Below, one piece after another: positions 1-10,520 of a stretch of 25,492 nt of DNA. The first letter of the stretch is position 1, and each line of letters starts with the position of its first letter. The notes under the pieces were generated by a model, which ran no database searches, was not told the DNA's origin, and saw nothing but the letters and a program-made list of their open reading frames with translations. The position numbers were made by a program, and so were the translations under genes. This DNA comes from Chloroflexota bacterium (GTDB lineage Bacteria > Chloroflexota > Dormibacteria > Dormibacterales > Dormibacteraceae): contig VBJR01000155.1 in assembly GCA_005880175.1 (NCBI GenBank), positions 16,395 through 41,886 of the forward strand, in the 5' to 3' direction.

Positions 1-18
1 GCCGGCAGCGTTGGATCC

Positions 19-531
19 ATGGCGTCCACTGAGCCGGCCGTCGGCTGGCGGTCATCGGACGTGCTCGCACCGGCCCCGCCGCTGCGTCGGGTCCGGCCGC
101 CGGCACCGGTGCTGCGCGTCGAGCGCCTGATGCGGCCGCGGCCGCCGGCGGTCGAGCCCGGCGACGGGCTGGCGGCGGCGGCGGCGCGCATGTGCGAGGC
201 GCGGCTCGGCGTGCTGCCGGTGCTGGAGTGCGGGCGACTGGTGGGCATGATCACCGAGCGCGACGTCCTGCTCGCCGTGGCGGACCGCATCAGCACCGAC
301 GTGGTGTGCGTCGGCAGCTACATGCGGCCGGCGGCGTGCGTGATCGGGCCCGACGCGTGCGCGTCCGAGGCCGCCGCGCGGATGGTTGAGCAGCGGGCCG
401 GACACCTGCTGGTGGTCTGCGCCGGCGAGGTGGTCGGCGTCCTCTCCGCCAGCCGGCTGCTGCGCGAGTGGGGGGTGCCCTGGGAGCTGCTCGGGGACGA
501 GCGGGACGAGCGCGACGATCGCTTTGTCTAA
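19..531 (+). CDS. Tandem CBS-domain protein
   Basis: A 170-residue protein made almost only of two CBS modules, at about residues 34-91 (VERLMRP start, GMITERDVLL end) and 97-151 (VGSYMRP start, GVLSASRLL end). Each shows the family pattern of an MxP turn, a G-x-L/V-P-V-L-type core strand and a closing G-[MV]-[IL]-[TS] strand. CBS pairs fold into a Bateman module that usually binds adenine nucleotides or SAM and acts as an energy or redox sensor. With no catalytic domain attached, this is a stand-alone regulatory module whose partner is unknown. The tail is charged (ERDERDDRFV). No Shine-Dalgarno sequence precedes the ATG and the frame is open to the left edge, so the true start could lie outside the window. 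It reads in the same direction as the glucosidase 54 bases downstream. Confidence 0.85.
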   Translation: MASTEPAVGWRSSDVLAPAPPLRRVRPPAPVLRVERLMRPRPPAVEPGDGLAAAAARMCEARLGVLPVLECGRLVGMITERDVLLAVADRISTDVVCVGSYMRPAACVIGPDACASEAAARMVEQRAGHLLVVCAGEVVGVLSASRLLREWGVPWELLGDERDERDDRFV

Positions 532-573
532 CCGCCGTCCGAGGCGGCAGCGCCGGGCCCACGCGGGCCCGAA

Positions 574-579
574 TAGCGT
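574..579 (+). promoter_or_regulatory. Leaderless-type -10 element of the glucosidase gene
   Basis: TAGCGT ends six bases before the ATG at 586, and there is no Shine-Dalgarno sequence in between. TAnnnT six or seven bases before the start is the known layout of leaderless transcripts in actinobacteria and Deinococcus. No convincing -35 box was seen. Confidence 0.5.
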
Positions 580-585
580 GGCGAT

Positions 586-3302
<2,717 letters not shown>

Positions 3303-3306
<4 letters not shown>

Positions 3307-4796
3307 GGTGGCTGGCCCACCCGGTGATCTACGAGGTGAACACGGTCGTGTGGCTCCGCGAGCTGGGCCGCGCGCGAGGCCGGCCGGTCACGCTCGGCGA
3401 GGTGCCGGCTCAGGCCTGGGATGCCGTGACGCCGCCCGGCGTGGACGCCGTGTGGCTGATGGGCGTGTGGGAGCGCAGCCCGGCCGGGCTGCGCATCGCC
3501 CAGGCGAACGAGGAGCTGCGGCGGTCGTGGCGGGAGGCCCTGCCCGACGTGGGCCCGGACGACGTGGTGGGTTCGCCCTACTGCGTGCGCCGGTACGTGG
3601 TGGACGGCGCGCTGGGCGGCCCGGCCGGCCTCGAGCTGGCGCGGGAGGAGCTCGCCCGCCGGGGCGTGCGGCTGCTGCTGGACTACGTGCCCAACCACGT
3701 CGCGCCCGACCACCCGTGGGTGACCGAGCACCCGGACTACTTCGTCCAGGGCGACGCCGCGGACCGGGAGCGGACCCCGCCGGCGTTCGTCGAGGTGGCG
3801 GGCCGGGTGCTGGCGCTCGGCCGCGACCCGTACTTCGCGCCGTGGCCGGACGTCGTCCAGCTGAACGCGTTCGCGCCCGCGCTCCGGGCCGCGACGGCCG
3901 AGGTGCTGGCCGAGATCGGCGCGCAGTGCGACGGCGTCCGCTGCGACATGGCGATGCTGCTCATGAACGACGTCTTCACACGGACGTGGGGCGACCGGGT
4001 CGGCCCGGCGCCGGCGACCGACTTCTGGCCGGAGGTGCTGGGCCGGGTCCGGCCCCAGCAGCCGGACATGCTGTTCGTGGCCGAGGCGTACTGGGACATG
4101 GAGTGGGCGCTCCAGCAGCAGGGCTTCGACCACTGCTACGACAAGCGGCTGTACGACCGCCTGCTCCACGACAGCGCGGGCGACGTGCGGGCGCACCTGA
4201 GCGCTGGCGTGGACTACCAGCGGCACCTGCTGCGATTCCTGGAGAACCACGACGAGCCCCGAGCGGCGGCCGTGATGCCGGGCGACAAGGAGCGCGCCGC
4301 GGCGGTGACGATCGCGACGCTGCCGGGCGCGACGCTGTGGCACGAGGGGCAGTTCGAGGGCCGCCGGGTGCACCTGCCGGTATTCCTGGCCCGGCGGCCG
4401 GACGAGCCGGTGGACGCCGAGTTCCGCGACTTCCACCTGCGGCTGCTGCACGCGGTCCACGTCGGCGGTCTGCGCGAGGGGGAGTGGCGGCTGCTCGACT
4501 GCACGGGCTGGCCGGACAACCCGACGCACGAGAACCTGGTCGCCTGGTGCTGGGAGGGCGCCGAGCGTCAGGTGATCGTCGTCAACCTGTCGGACCAGCC
4601 GACGCAGGGCCGGGTCGAGCTGCCGTGGGCCGACCTCCGGGGCCGGCGCTGGGCGCTGTCGGAGCTGCTGACCGACGCGACGTACGAGCGGGACGGCGAC
4701 GAGCTGGCCGGGACCGGCCTGTTCGTGGCGCTGGACGGCTGGCGGTGGCACCTGCTCTCGGTGGAGGAGGCGGCGGTCCCGGCGGGGATCTCCTGA
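3303..4796 (+). CDS. Alpha-amylase-family (GH13) glycosyl hydrolase
   Basis: A 497-residue GH13 protein with all four conserved regions in order: region I DYVPNHVAPDHPW, region II GVRCDMAML with nucleophile Asp215, region III FVAEAYW with acid/base Glu261, and region IV FLENHDEP with stabiliser Asp317. The start IYEVNTVVWL is the first barrel strand. It is short for the family: a compact TIM barrel plus a C-terminal beta domain (QVIVVNLSDQPTQGRVELPW). Without a signal peptide it probably acts on intracellular alpha-glucans or small glucosides. The start is the GTG whose last two bases are the first two of the glucosidase stop codon. The frame stays open far upstream, but that part is a shadow of the glucosidase gene. 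Coupling to a GH63-type enzyme suggests both work on one alpha-glucoside, perhaps a storage glucan or a compatible solute (inference). Hydrolase versus transferase cannot be told from the motifs. Confidence 0.88.
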
Positions 4797-4842
4797 CGGG
4801 GTGCGGGCCCGGCGAGGACCTGGTGGGCGGCGCGACGTTCGG

Positions 4843-6015
4843 TTAGCCCGGGTTAGCCCAACCGGCGCCGCGCTGCCCGCGCCGGCCGCTGCCCGGCGTC
4901 ACCTCGCGCAGGTCCAGGCCGGCCCGGCCGCCCGGCTCGTGGCCGCCCGCGCGGCCGAACAGCACCGCCCTGGCTCGCCGCTCCAGCAGGCCGAGCAGGC
5001 CCCGCTCGCAGCTCGCGTCGTCGGGGCAGACGTGGGCCAGGTCGCCGGTGAGATAGCCGTCCACGACGGCGGGGTGGACGTAGAACCTGCGGCTGACGGC
5101 CGGCGTGTTGCCCAGCTTCTCCGACACCGCCCGCACCGCCTCGTTCAGGCCCCGCTTCGCCGCGGCCGGCGACGGCGGCGGGCTCCGGTCGGCGAGCTCG
5201 CGGGCCGCGATCACCGTCCCGGCCCACGTCCGGAAGTCCTTGGCCGTGAAGTCGTGGCCCGTCGCCTCGCGGAGGTACGCGTTCACGTCCGCCGAGCCCA
5301 CGGTCCGCGGATGGCCGGCGTGGTCCAGGTAGTGGAAGAGCGTCTGCCCGGGCAGTTCCTGGAGGCGGCGGACGATCGCGGCCAGGCGCGGCTCGCCGAC
5401 GTCGATGTCGTGCTCCTTGCCCGCCTTGCCCCGGAACCTCAGGCGCACGTGGCCGGCCGCGACCCGGACCTGGTCGGTCCGCAGCGTGGTCAGGCCGAAC
5501 GACTCGTTCTCCCGCGCGTACTCGACGTTGCCCACCCGGATGAAGCTGGCGTCGAGCAGCCGGACGCACGTCGCGACCACCTTCTCGCGCGGCATCCCGT
5601 GCCGGGCCAGGTCGTGCGCCACGACGGCCCGGAGGCCCGGCAGCGCCCGCCCGAAGTCGATCATGCGGCAGAACTTGGTCTCGTCCCGCAGCCGGCGGAA
5701 GTGCTCGTGGTACCGGTACTGCTTGCGGACCCGGGCGTCGCGGCCAGTCGCCTGGAGGTGGCCGCGCGGCGTGACGCAGATCCAGACGTCCGTCCAGGCG
5801 GGCGGGATCGCCAGGGCGTGGATGCGCGCCAGGTGGTCGGGCCGCTCGACCACCCCGCCGCCGGGCAGCACGTAGACGAAGCCGGCGTCCGAGCGGTGGC
5901 GCCGGATGCCCGGCATGGAGTCGTGCACGTACACGAGCTGGGCCGCGCGGGCGGCCTCGACGGGGTCCCGGAACGCCAGGAGGGTGCAGCGGGGCCCGCC
6001 GTCGTCGCTGACCAC
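4843..6015 (-). CDS. DNA topoisomerase IB
   Basis: A 390-residue poxvirus/bacterial-type topoisomerase IB, which relaxes supercoils by nicking one strand through a 3'-phosphotyrosine. The N-terminal domain carries GIRRHRSDAGFVYV and IPPAWTDVWICVTPRGHLQATGRDARVRKQYRYH. The catalytic domain shows, by alignment from memory with vaccinia enzyme residues, Arg160 (FIRVGN), Lys197 (FRGKAGKEH), Arg262 (TAKDFRTWAGT) and Tyr312 (SRRFYVHP). An Asn in GNTP stands where vaccinia has His. The usual Cys of the CRxxYxHP signature is Ser here. About 60 residues of Gly/Arg-rich tail follow the catalytic tyrosine. The GTG start lies six bases after a TAACGT -10 element with no Shine-Dalgarno sequence. It converges with the GH13 gene across a 46-base gap in which no terminator was seen. 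Confidence 0.93.
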   Translation of the reverse strand: MVSDDGGPRCTLLAFRDPVEAARAAQLVYVHDSMPGIRRHRSDAGFVYVLPGGGVVERPDHLARIHALAIPPAWTDVWICVTPRGHLQATGRDARVRKQYRYHEHFRRLRDETKFCRMIDFGRALPGLRAVVAHDLARHGMPREKVVATCVRLLDASFIRVGNVEYARENESFGLTTLRTDQVRVAAGHVRLRFRGKAGKEHDIDVGEPRLAAIVRRLQELPGQTLFHYLDHAGHPRTVGSADVNAYLREATGHDFTAKDFRTWAGTVIAARELADRSPPPSPAAAKRGLNEAVRAVSEKLGNTPAVSRRFYVHPAVVDGYLTGDLAHVCPDDASCERGLLGLLERRARAVLFGRAGGHEPGGRAGLDLREVTPGSGRRGQRGAGWANPG

Positions 6016-6021
6016 GGTGCC

Positions 6022-6027
6022 ACGTTA
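6022..6027 (-). promoter_or_regulatory. Leaderless-type -10 element of topoisomerase IB
   Basis: On the minus strand TAACGT is followed by six bases and then the GTG start at 6015. No Shine-Dalgarno sequence is present. This is the same layout as in front of the glucosidase gene. Confidence 0.5.
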
Positions 6028-6077
6028 CGGGCCGGCGGCCCGCGCGGCAGCCACGCACCCCGGCGAGCGCGCAGCGC

Positions 6078-6299
6078 TCAGCCGCCGCGGACCTGGGCGG
6101 GACCCACTGTGGGCCGCGGCGACGGCGATGGCGAGTGCGCCGGGGTCGCCGACGCCGACGGGGTGGGCGCCGGGCGCGGACCCTGGTCCGCGTGGTTGGC
6201 GAGCCCGATCCAGACGATCGCGCCGATGGCGACGAGCCCCAGGATCGTCGGCAGGTGGTTGGGCGGCGTTTCAGTCGTCCACGTTCCCTTGACAGCCAT
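6078..6299 (-). CDS. Small single-pass membrane protein with Pro/Ser/Thr-rich tail
   Basis: A 73-residue protein from the ATG at 6299. A short polar N-terminus (MAVKGTWTTETPPN) is followed by one hydrophobic helix (LPTILGLVAIGAIVWIGLA, about residues 16-34) and a tail rich in Pro, Ser, Thr and Ala that is probably exposed outside. No family is recognised. A GTG at 6347 would add 16 residues of low-complexity sequence and seems less likely. No strong ribosome site is seen for either start. It lies 62 bases upstream of topoisomerase IB in the same direction and could share transcripts, but topoisomerase has its own -10 element. A membrane helix with a Pro-rich outer stalk recurs in the protein encoded at 24442-24987. 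Confidence 0.5.
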   Translation of the reverse strand: MAVKGTWTTETPPNHLPTILGLVAIGAIVWIGLANHADQGPRPAPTPSASATPAHSPSPSPRPTVGPAQVRGG

Positions 6300-6378
6300 G
6301 CACTGATCGTCCGCCCCACCGCCGCCAGTGACAATGGGACAGGACACATGACGCCCGGGACACCCGGCGCCGCGAGGA

Positions 6379-6402
6379 CCCCTCCCCCGCGGTGGGGAGG
6401 GG
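6379..6402. repeat. GC-rich hairpin
   Basis: CCCCTCCCC (6379-6387) and GGGGAGGGG (6394-6402) form a perfect nine-base-pair stem around a six-base loop. No T-run follows on either strand, so a classical terminator is doubtful. Its place between divergent genes suggests insulation or a structured 5' leader (inference). Confidence 0.5.
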
Positions 6403-6468
6403 CCTGCGATGGCTCGACTGCCGACGTCAGCTCGACCAGCGGGAACGACCGGTGCCGCCGGGGCCGGG

Positions 6469-6552
6469 ATGAGGAGGTTCTGGCGCCGGGTCGCGGCGTT
6501 CAGCTTCGCGGACGCGGATCCAGAAGCCAGGTCGGCTGAAACTTACCGCTAG
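6469..6552 (+). other. 27-codon open frame, possible gene remnant
   Basis: ATG at 6469, TAG at 6550-6552, starting MRRFWRRVAAFSFADA. The first 16 codons all end in G or C, as real genes here do. The remaining codons lose that bias and run into the palindromic repeat. This could be the 5' end of a lost gene, or chance. No homolog is recognised. Confidence 0.15.
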
Positions 6553-6581
6553 TAAGTTTACTGTGAGTAAGGGCGAGTAAG
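6539..6581. promoter_or_regulatory. Operator-like cluster of AGTAAG repeats
   Basis: An AT-rich island in GC-rich DNA. AAACTTAC (6539-6546) and GTAAGTTT (6552-6559) are a perfect inverted repeat with a five-base spacer. TTACT-GTG-AGTAA (6558-6570) is a second perfect palindrome that overlaps it. A third AGTAAG lies at 6576-6581; the three AGTAAG copies start at 6551, 6566 and 6576. This looks like a multi-site operator for a dimeric repressor such as a TetR-family protein (inference). It stands about 110 bases upstream of the methyltransferase start. No TetR gene is in the window. Confidence 0.5.
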
Positions 6582-6690
6582 GCGCGGGTCTCGCCGGCTC
6601 CAGGAGTCCACGAAGTACGCGATGAGCGTCGCCAGATCACCAGTCAGGCGGCTGACGACCCCGGACCCGGCGGCTGCGATGATGGTCGCC

Positions 6691-7779
6691 ATGAGCGAGC
6701 CTCCCGCCTCCGCCCCCGACCGTGACGCGGTCGACCAGTTCGCCCTCCGGGTCTGGCAGTACAAGCAGGGCGAGGTCGTCTCGCTGATGGTCCACCTGGG
6801 CGACCGGCTGGGCCTGTACCGGGCCATGGACGGCGCCGGCTGGCTGACCTCCGCCGAGCTGGCCGCCCGGACCGGCCTCCACGAGCGGTGGGTGCGCGAG
6901 TGGCTCCGCGGCCAGGCCGCCGCCCGCCTCGTGGACACGGACGACGCGGCCGAGTCCTTCGCGCTCCGCGAGGAGGGCGCGCTGGTGCTGGCCAGGGAGC
7001 AGGACAGCCTGGTGTTCGCGGCCGGCGCGTTCGGCGGCGGGGTGGCGCCGCCGGCCGTCGTGGACGCGCTCGTCGAGGCGTTCCGGACCGGGGTGGGCCT
7101 GACGTTCGACGAGCTGGGACAGGTCTCGGCGCACCGGCTGGCCCGCCAGTCCGGGCCGTTCGCCCGCCTGGCCCTGGTCCAGCGGGTGATCCCTGCCCTG
7201 ACCGGCGTCGAGGACCGGCTCCGGGCCGGCGCGCGGGTGCTCGAGGTGGGCTGCGGCGGCGGCCGGGCGCTGCTGGCGCTGGCCGCGGCCTATCCGGACA
7301 GCCGGTTCGAGGGCCTGGACCTGTCCCGGCACGCCATAGGCGACGCGCAGCGGGCCGCGGCGGCGTCCGGCCTCGGCAACGTCGCGTTCCGGACGGGGAG
7401 GGGGGAGGAGCTCGCCGCCGGCGGCGCCTACGACCTGGTCATGACGCTGGACTGCCTCCACGACATGACGCGGCCGGACGTGGTGGCGGGCGCCATCCGG
7501 GGGGCGATCCGGGACGACGGCACGTGGCTGATCCGGGAGATCCGGTCGAGCGGCACCTGGACGGCGGACCGGCGCAACCCGCTGCTGGCGATGTTCTACG
7601 GCTACTCGGTCGCCAGCTGCATGTCGTCTGCGCTCTCGGAGCCGCACGGGGCCGGCCTGGGCACGCTCGGCCTGCCGCCACCGGCGGTCGAGGAGCTGTG
7701 CCGCGCGGCGGGCTTCGGACGCGTCACGGTCCACGACCTGGACGACCCCGCCAACTTCTTCTACGAGGTCGCCGTCTGA
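6691..7779 (+). CDS. SAM-dependent methyltransferase with winged-helix N-terminus
   Basis: A 362-residue class I methyltransferase from the ATG at 6691. Residues about 10-85 form a winged helix-like dimerisation domain (GLYRAMDGAGWLTSAELAARTGLHERWVREWLRG), as in O-methyltransferases and the Rv2258c group. The SAM site follows: motif I VLEVGCGGG at residues 183-191, the acidic motif II end FEGLDLS, and the post-motif strand YDLVMTLDCLHDM. The substrate is unknown; small aromatic or polyketide-like molecules are usual for this fold. The start is uncertain: ATG codons at 6622, 6679 and 6682 are in frame, but the first ~23 codons have weaker third-position GC and no homology was recognised there. 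Control by the AGTAAG operator cluster upstream is likely. Confidence 0.85.
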   Translation: MSEPPASAPDRDAVDQFALRVWQYKQGEVVSLMVHLGDRLGLYRAMDGAGWLTSAELAARTGLHERWVREWLRGQAAARLVDTDDAAESFALREEGALVLAREQDSLVFAAGAFGGGVAPPAVVDALVEAFRTGVGLTFDELGQVSAHRLARQSGPFARLALVQRVIPALTGVEDRLRAGARVLEVGCGGGRALLALAAAYPDSRFEGLDLSRHAIGDAQRAAAASGLGNVAFRTGRGEELAAGGAYDLVMTLDCLHDMTRPDVVAGAIRGAIRDDGTWLIREIRSSGTWTADRRNPLLAMFYGYSVASCMSSALSEPHGAGLGTLGLPPPAVEELCRAAGFGRVTVHDLDDPANFFYEVAV

Positions 7780-7833
7780 GCCCTGTGCGGAGTCTGGCGC
7801 TCACCAAGAAGTGAGTGCCGGAATACCACTTCA

Positions 7834-7861
7834 TTGCCATGTAAAACTGTACCTGCTGTAC
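7834..7861 (+). promoter_or_regulatory. Possible promoter or operator before the 110-residue unknown gene
   Basis: TTGCCA (7834-7839) resembles a -35 box, but no good -10 follows at the right spacing. TGTAC occurs twice (7848-7852 and 7857-7861), four bases apart. The block is AT-rich compared with its surroundings, which suggests a control region. Confidence 0.25.
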
Positions 7862-7891
7862 GTGGCGGGTCGGATGACGGCAGGAGATGTC

Positions 7892-8224
7892 ATGGCGTCG
7901 ATCATCGAGCTCTATGCGGACCGGCAGAGCGGTTGGCGGGTGCTGACCTCGCAGGAGGGGACGACCGGGTACCGCTTCGCCATCGTGGACCGGGTGCGTC
8001 GCAGCACGTTCGCCGCGGACGCCCGTGAGCTGGCCAGGGGGGAGGTGCCGGACGGCCTGGAGCTGATCGACCTGAGCCCCGAGGTCCAGCACGGCATGAC
8101 GCTCGACGCGCCGTGCGCCCTGTGGCGGCGGGGCCGCGTCAGGCGGGCGGACGCCACGCCGGGCGTGCTCACGGACGCGTACGTGACCGGCCGGCTGCTG
8201 GCCGAGGCGCCGGCGGGCGAGTAG
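7892..8224 (+). CDS. Hypothetical protein, 110 residues
   Basis: No family is recognised. The ATG at 7892 has a good ribosome site, AGGAG at 7882-7886, five bases away. An in-frame ATG at 7811 would add 27 residues of AT-rich, non-coding-looking sequence and was rejected. The protein is soluble with mixed alpha/beta character: MASIIELYADRQSGWRVL, then TGYRFAIVDRVRRSTFAADARELARGEVP, and a helical C-terminus. It has no membrane helix and no conserved metal or nucleotide motif. It stands alone: 112 bases downstream of the methyltransferase and converging with the minus-strand gene at 8247 across 22 bases. The AT-rich stretch before it suggests its own promoter. Confidence 0.6.
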   Translation: MASIIELYADRQSGWRVLTSQEGTTGYRFAIVDRVRRSTFAADARELARGEVPDGLELIDLSPEVQHGMTLDAPCALWRRGRVRRADATPGVLTDAYVTGRLLAEAPAGE

Positions 8225-8237
8225 CCCGCCGGCGGGC
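8224..8237. terminator. GC palindrome between convergent genes
   Basis: GCCCGCC followed directly by GGCGGGC is a perfect 14-base palindrome that begins in the stop codon of the plus-strand gene. It sits in the 22-base gap between convergent genes and could form a short hairpin on both transcripts. There is no T-run, so terminator function is only suggested by position. Confidence 0.25.
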
Positions 8238-8246
8238 GCCCCCGCC

Positions 8247-8675
8247 TCAGCCGCTGGCGGGCTCGCGCTCGCGCAGCTCCGTCGCGACGAGGCGGGCCAG
8301 GCGCTCGTAGTCGATGTGCACGTCCTCCGAGCCGGCGACGTGCGCGGGCTCGCCGGGGCCCGGGGGGTTGAGCGCGTCGAAGACCCGCCGGGACGTGCGC
8401 GAGAGCTCCTCCAGGAACCGGACGTTCCCGTCCCGGACGCCAGCGTACAGGCTGGTCCCCAGGCCGGAGCTGGTCACCGCCTCCGGGGTCATGGCCAGGT
8501 TCAGGGCCCGGAACGCCTCGGCGCTCGCGTTGGAGACGCCGCCCAGCAGCTCCGCGGCGGCCACGATGGACCTCCGGGACTGCGTGGCGCCGGCCCGGCG
8601 CAGCCGCGCGCTGGCCTTGCGGACGTCCATGTCCTCGGGCGCCGGGGCGCCCATCGATCCGTCGTTCGCCGTCAT
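8247..8675 (-). CDS. Hypothetical protein downstream of UbiB-like kinase
   Basis: A 142-residue, mostly helical, soluble protein with no recognised family. The central part (RSIVAAAELLGGVSNASAEAFRALNLAMTPEA, in pieces) reads like amphipathic helices. The start is supported by GGAGG on the minus strand (8682-8686), six bases before the ATG. That ribosome site lies in the 19-base gap after the kinase stop codon, so the two genes form one operon. The helical make-up recalls phasin-like or lipid-surface proteins, but no signature supports that. A function linked to the UbiB-type kinase is inference from gene order only. Confidence 0.6.
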   Translation of the reverse strand: MTANDGSMGAPAPEDMDVRKASARLRRAGATQSRRSIVAAAELLGGVSNASAEAFRALNLAMTPEAVTSSGLGTSLYAGVRDGNVRFLEELSRTSRRVFDALNPPGPGEPAHVAGSEDVHIDYERLARLVATELREREPASG

Positions 8676-8694
8676 GCGTGACCTCCCATCGGAA

Positions 8695-10392
8695 TCACCG
8701 CTGCCTCATCTCTCCCAGCACTCTGCTCAGCACTACGATGACCGCGGCGCTGGCGAGCACGATCGGCAGCACATAGTGGCCCGTCCGCCCGTCGAGCGCG
8801 GCCAGCGGCCCCACCGCGAGCTGGGGCACGTGCGACACCAGGACCAGGACGACGAACGCCCCGATGCCGGCCCGCAGGTAGCGGAGCAGCAGCACCCCGA
8901 CACGGCCCAGGTTCGAGAACTTGTCCTGGTACGCGGCCGTCAGCTCGGGCACCCGGACGTCCAGCCAGTTCACCAGGTTGGCCGTCGTGGTGAAGAACCG
9001 CAGCCACGCCTGGCCGGCCGCCACGATCGTCGCCAGGCTGACCTCCGGCCGGAGCGCCGTCCGGAGCTGGCGGCCGGTCTGGCCGTTGGCGAACTCGCGC
9101 AGCTCCGGCACCCAGTCCATCCCGGGGTCGAGCTGGAGCACGATCATGTCGCTGACGATCATCGTCCGGAACATGCGCACGGCCGTCGTGGCCTGGGGGT
9201 CGCGCGAGGCGTGGATCCAGTCGCGCACGATCCCCCGGGCCTGCAGCTCGAAGCCGGACAGGTCGCGGGCCGGCAGCGGGGCCAGGCTGTCCATCAGCGC
9301 CTCGACCGCCGTCTCCACCTGCTCCATCGCGATCGCGCGCTGCATCCGGACCTGGTGCGCCCACGTGTGCTCGTCCAGCCAGCCGACCATCCCGAAGTCG
9401 AGCCAGGCCAGGGTCCCGCCGTCCTGGACGACCATGTTGGCGGGGTGGGGGTCGGCGTTGAACACCCGGTGGTGCATGGTCTGCTCGAGGATCGACCAGA
9501 GCAGCAGGCGCGCCGTCCGGCGGGGCCGGATGCCGCGCTGGGCCCAGCGCGCGAGCGCGGTCCGGTCGCGGCGGCGCACGGCCGTCAGCAGGCTGGTCAT
9601 GGGCAGGCCCTCGATCCGCTCCATCGTGATGACGCGCTGGCCGCTCAGCTCGTGATGGACCAGGGGCGCCCGGTGGTCCACGTCGTCCAGGGCCAGCCGC
9701 TCGTGGAACAGCGACGCGTTCCGCGCCTCGCGGCGAAAGTCGAGCTCCTCCCTGGTCAGCAGCGTGAGCTCCCGGACGATGGCCGTCAGGTCGAGGCGCC
9801 GGAGCACGCCGAACTGGCGGGCGAACCGGGCCGCCAGCCGCAGGTAGGCGAGGTCGATGCGCAGCATCCGAGCCACCCCCGGCCGGGCGACCTTGACGGC
9901 GACCGCCTCGCCGCTGCGCAGCCGGCCGGCGTGGACCTGGGCGATCGAGGCGGAGCCCAGCGGTACCGGGTCGAGGCGCTCGAAGCACGCGGACAACGGC
10001 CGGCCCAGGTCCTCCTCGATCACGCGCCGGATCCGCGCCAGGGGCGCCGCCGGCATCCGGTCGAGCAGCCCGAGGAGCTCGTCGCAGTAGGCCTCGGGGA
10101 GCAGGTCGTACCGCATCGCCAGCGTCTGGCCGAGCTTGACGAAGCCGCCGCCGCAGGCCTGCAGGTACTGCCGGAGCGCGACCGGCGCCCGCCGCGGGAA
10201 CGCCAGCTGGGGCAGGAAGACGACCGCGAGGGCCAGGAGCAGGATGGTCCTGGCGACCGCGTGGAGCGCCAGCCCCAGCGGCTCCAGGGCCGAGGCGGAA
10301 CGGCGCGCCGCCGGGACGGGACGCTCGGGCGCGACACTCTCACCGACGGCCGCGGGCGGCTGGCGCGCGTCCACCGTCGCGTCGCTGTGCAC
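8695..10392 (-). CDS. ABC1/AarF/UbiB-family atypical kinase
   Basis: A 565-residue UbiB/ABC1 protein. These atypical kinase/ATPase proteins support isoprenoid-quinone or other lipid handling at membranes. The diagnostic parts are all present: KxGQ motif FVKLGQT (Lys86, Gln89), Ala-rich loop SASIAQVH at 147-154, ATP-binding Lys167 in VAVKVAR, EELDFRREARN near 215-225, catalytic loop HRVFNADPHPANM at 308-320, and metal-binding DFG at 332-334. A hydrophobic stretch at about 45-65 and two helices near the C-terminus (GAFVVLVLVSHV, YVLPIVLASAAVIVVL) anchor it in the membrane. The start is GTG at 10392 with GAGG seven bases upstream. No quinone biosynthesis gene is nearby, so a ubiquinone or menaquinone role cannot be assigned. 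It is transcribed divergently from the P450 and followed by a small operon partner. Confidence 0.9.
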   Translation of the reverse strand: MHSDATVDARQPPAAVGESVAPERPVPAARRSASALEPLGLALHAVARTILLLALAVVFLPQLAFPRRAPVALRQYLQACGGGFVKLGQTLAMRYDLLPEAYCDELLGLLDRMPAAPLARIRRVIEEDLGRPLSACFERLDPVPLGSASIAQVHAGRLRSGEAVAVKVARPGVARMLRIDLAYLRLAARFARQFGVLRRLDLTAIVRELTLLTREELDFRREARNASLFHERLALDDVDHRAPLVHHELSGQRVITMERIEGLPMTSLLTAVRRRDRTALARWAQRGIRPRRTARLLLWSILEQTMHHRVFNADPHPANMVVQDGGTLAWLDFGMVGWLDEHTWAHQVRMQRAIAMEQVETAVEALMDSLAPLPARDLSGFELQARGIVRDWIHASRDPQATTAVRMFRTMIVSDMIVLQLDPGMDWVPELREFANGQTGRQLRTALRPEVSLATIVAAGQAWLRFFTTTANLVNWLDVRVPELTAAYQDKFSNLGRVGVLLLRYLRAGIGAFVVLVLVSHVPQLAVGPLAALDGRTGHYVLPIVLASAAVIVVLSRVLGEMRQR

Positions 10393-10447
10393 GGGCCTCA
10401 GTTGAGCACTCCGGGGGCGGGCGGCCCGGCGCCGGCCGGCTCGGAGT

Positions 10448-10475
10448 TAGACAAGACCCTGCGCGCGGGTATGCT
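10448..10475 (+). promoter_or_regulatory. Sigma-70-type promoter of the P450 gene
   Basis: TAGACA (10448-10453), a 16-base spacer, and TATGCT (10470-10475). The -35 matches five of six consensus bases and the -10 four of six. It lies 45 bases before the P450 start and reads away from the UbiB gene. Confidence 0.5.
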
Positions 10476-10520
10476 GGCCGACGACGCATCGTCTGCGGCA
10501 GCACAGGAGGGGCAGGAACC

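Larger units (their letters stand above)
6300..6690. other. Long divergent intergenic region
   Basis: 391 bases between the small membrane protein (minus strand) and the methyltransferase (plus strand). It holds a GC-rich hairpin (6379-6402), a 27-codon open frame (6469-6552) and an AT-rich operator-like repeat cluster (6539-6581). Nothing else was recognised. Weak methyltransferase start choices at 6622 and 6679-6684 also fall here. Confidence 0.6.

Noticed and set aside
7811..7891. Longer start for the unknown gene at 7892
   Set aside because: The added codons are AT-rich in the third position and lack a ribosome site, while AGGAG fits the ATG at 7892.
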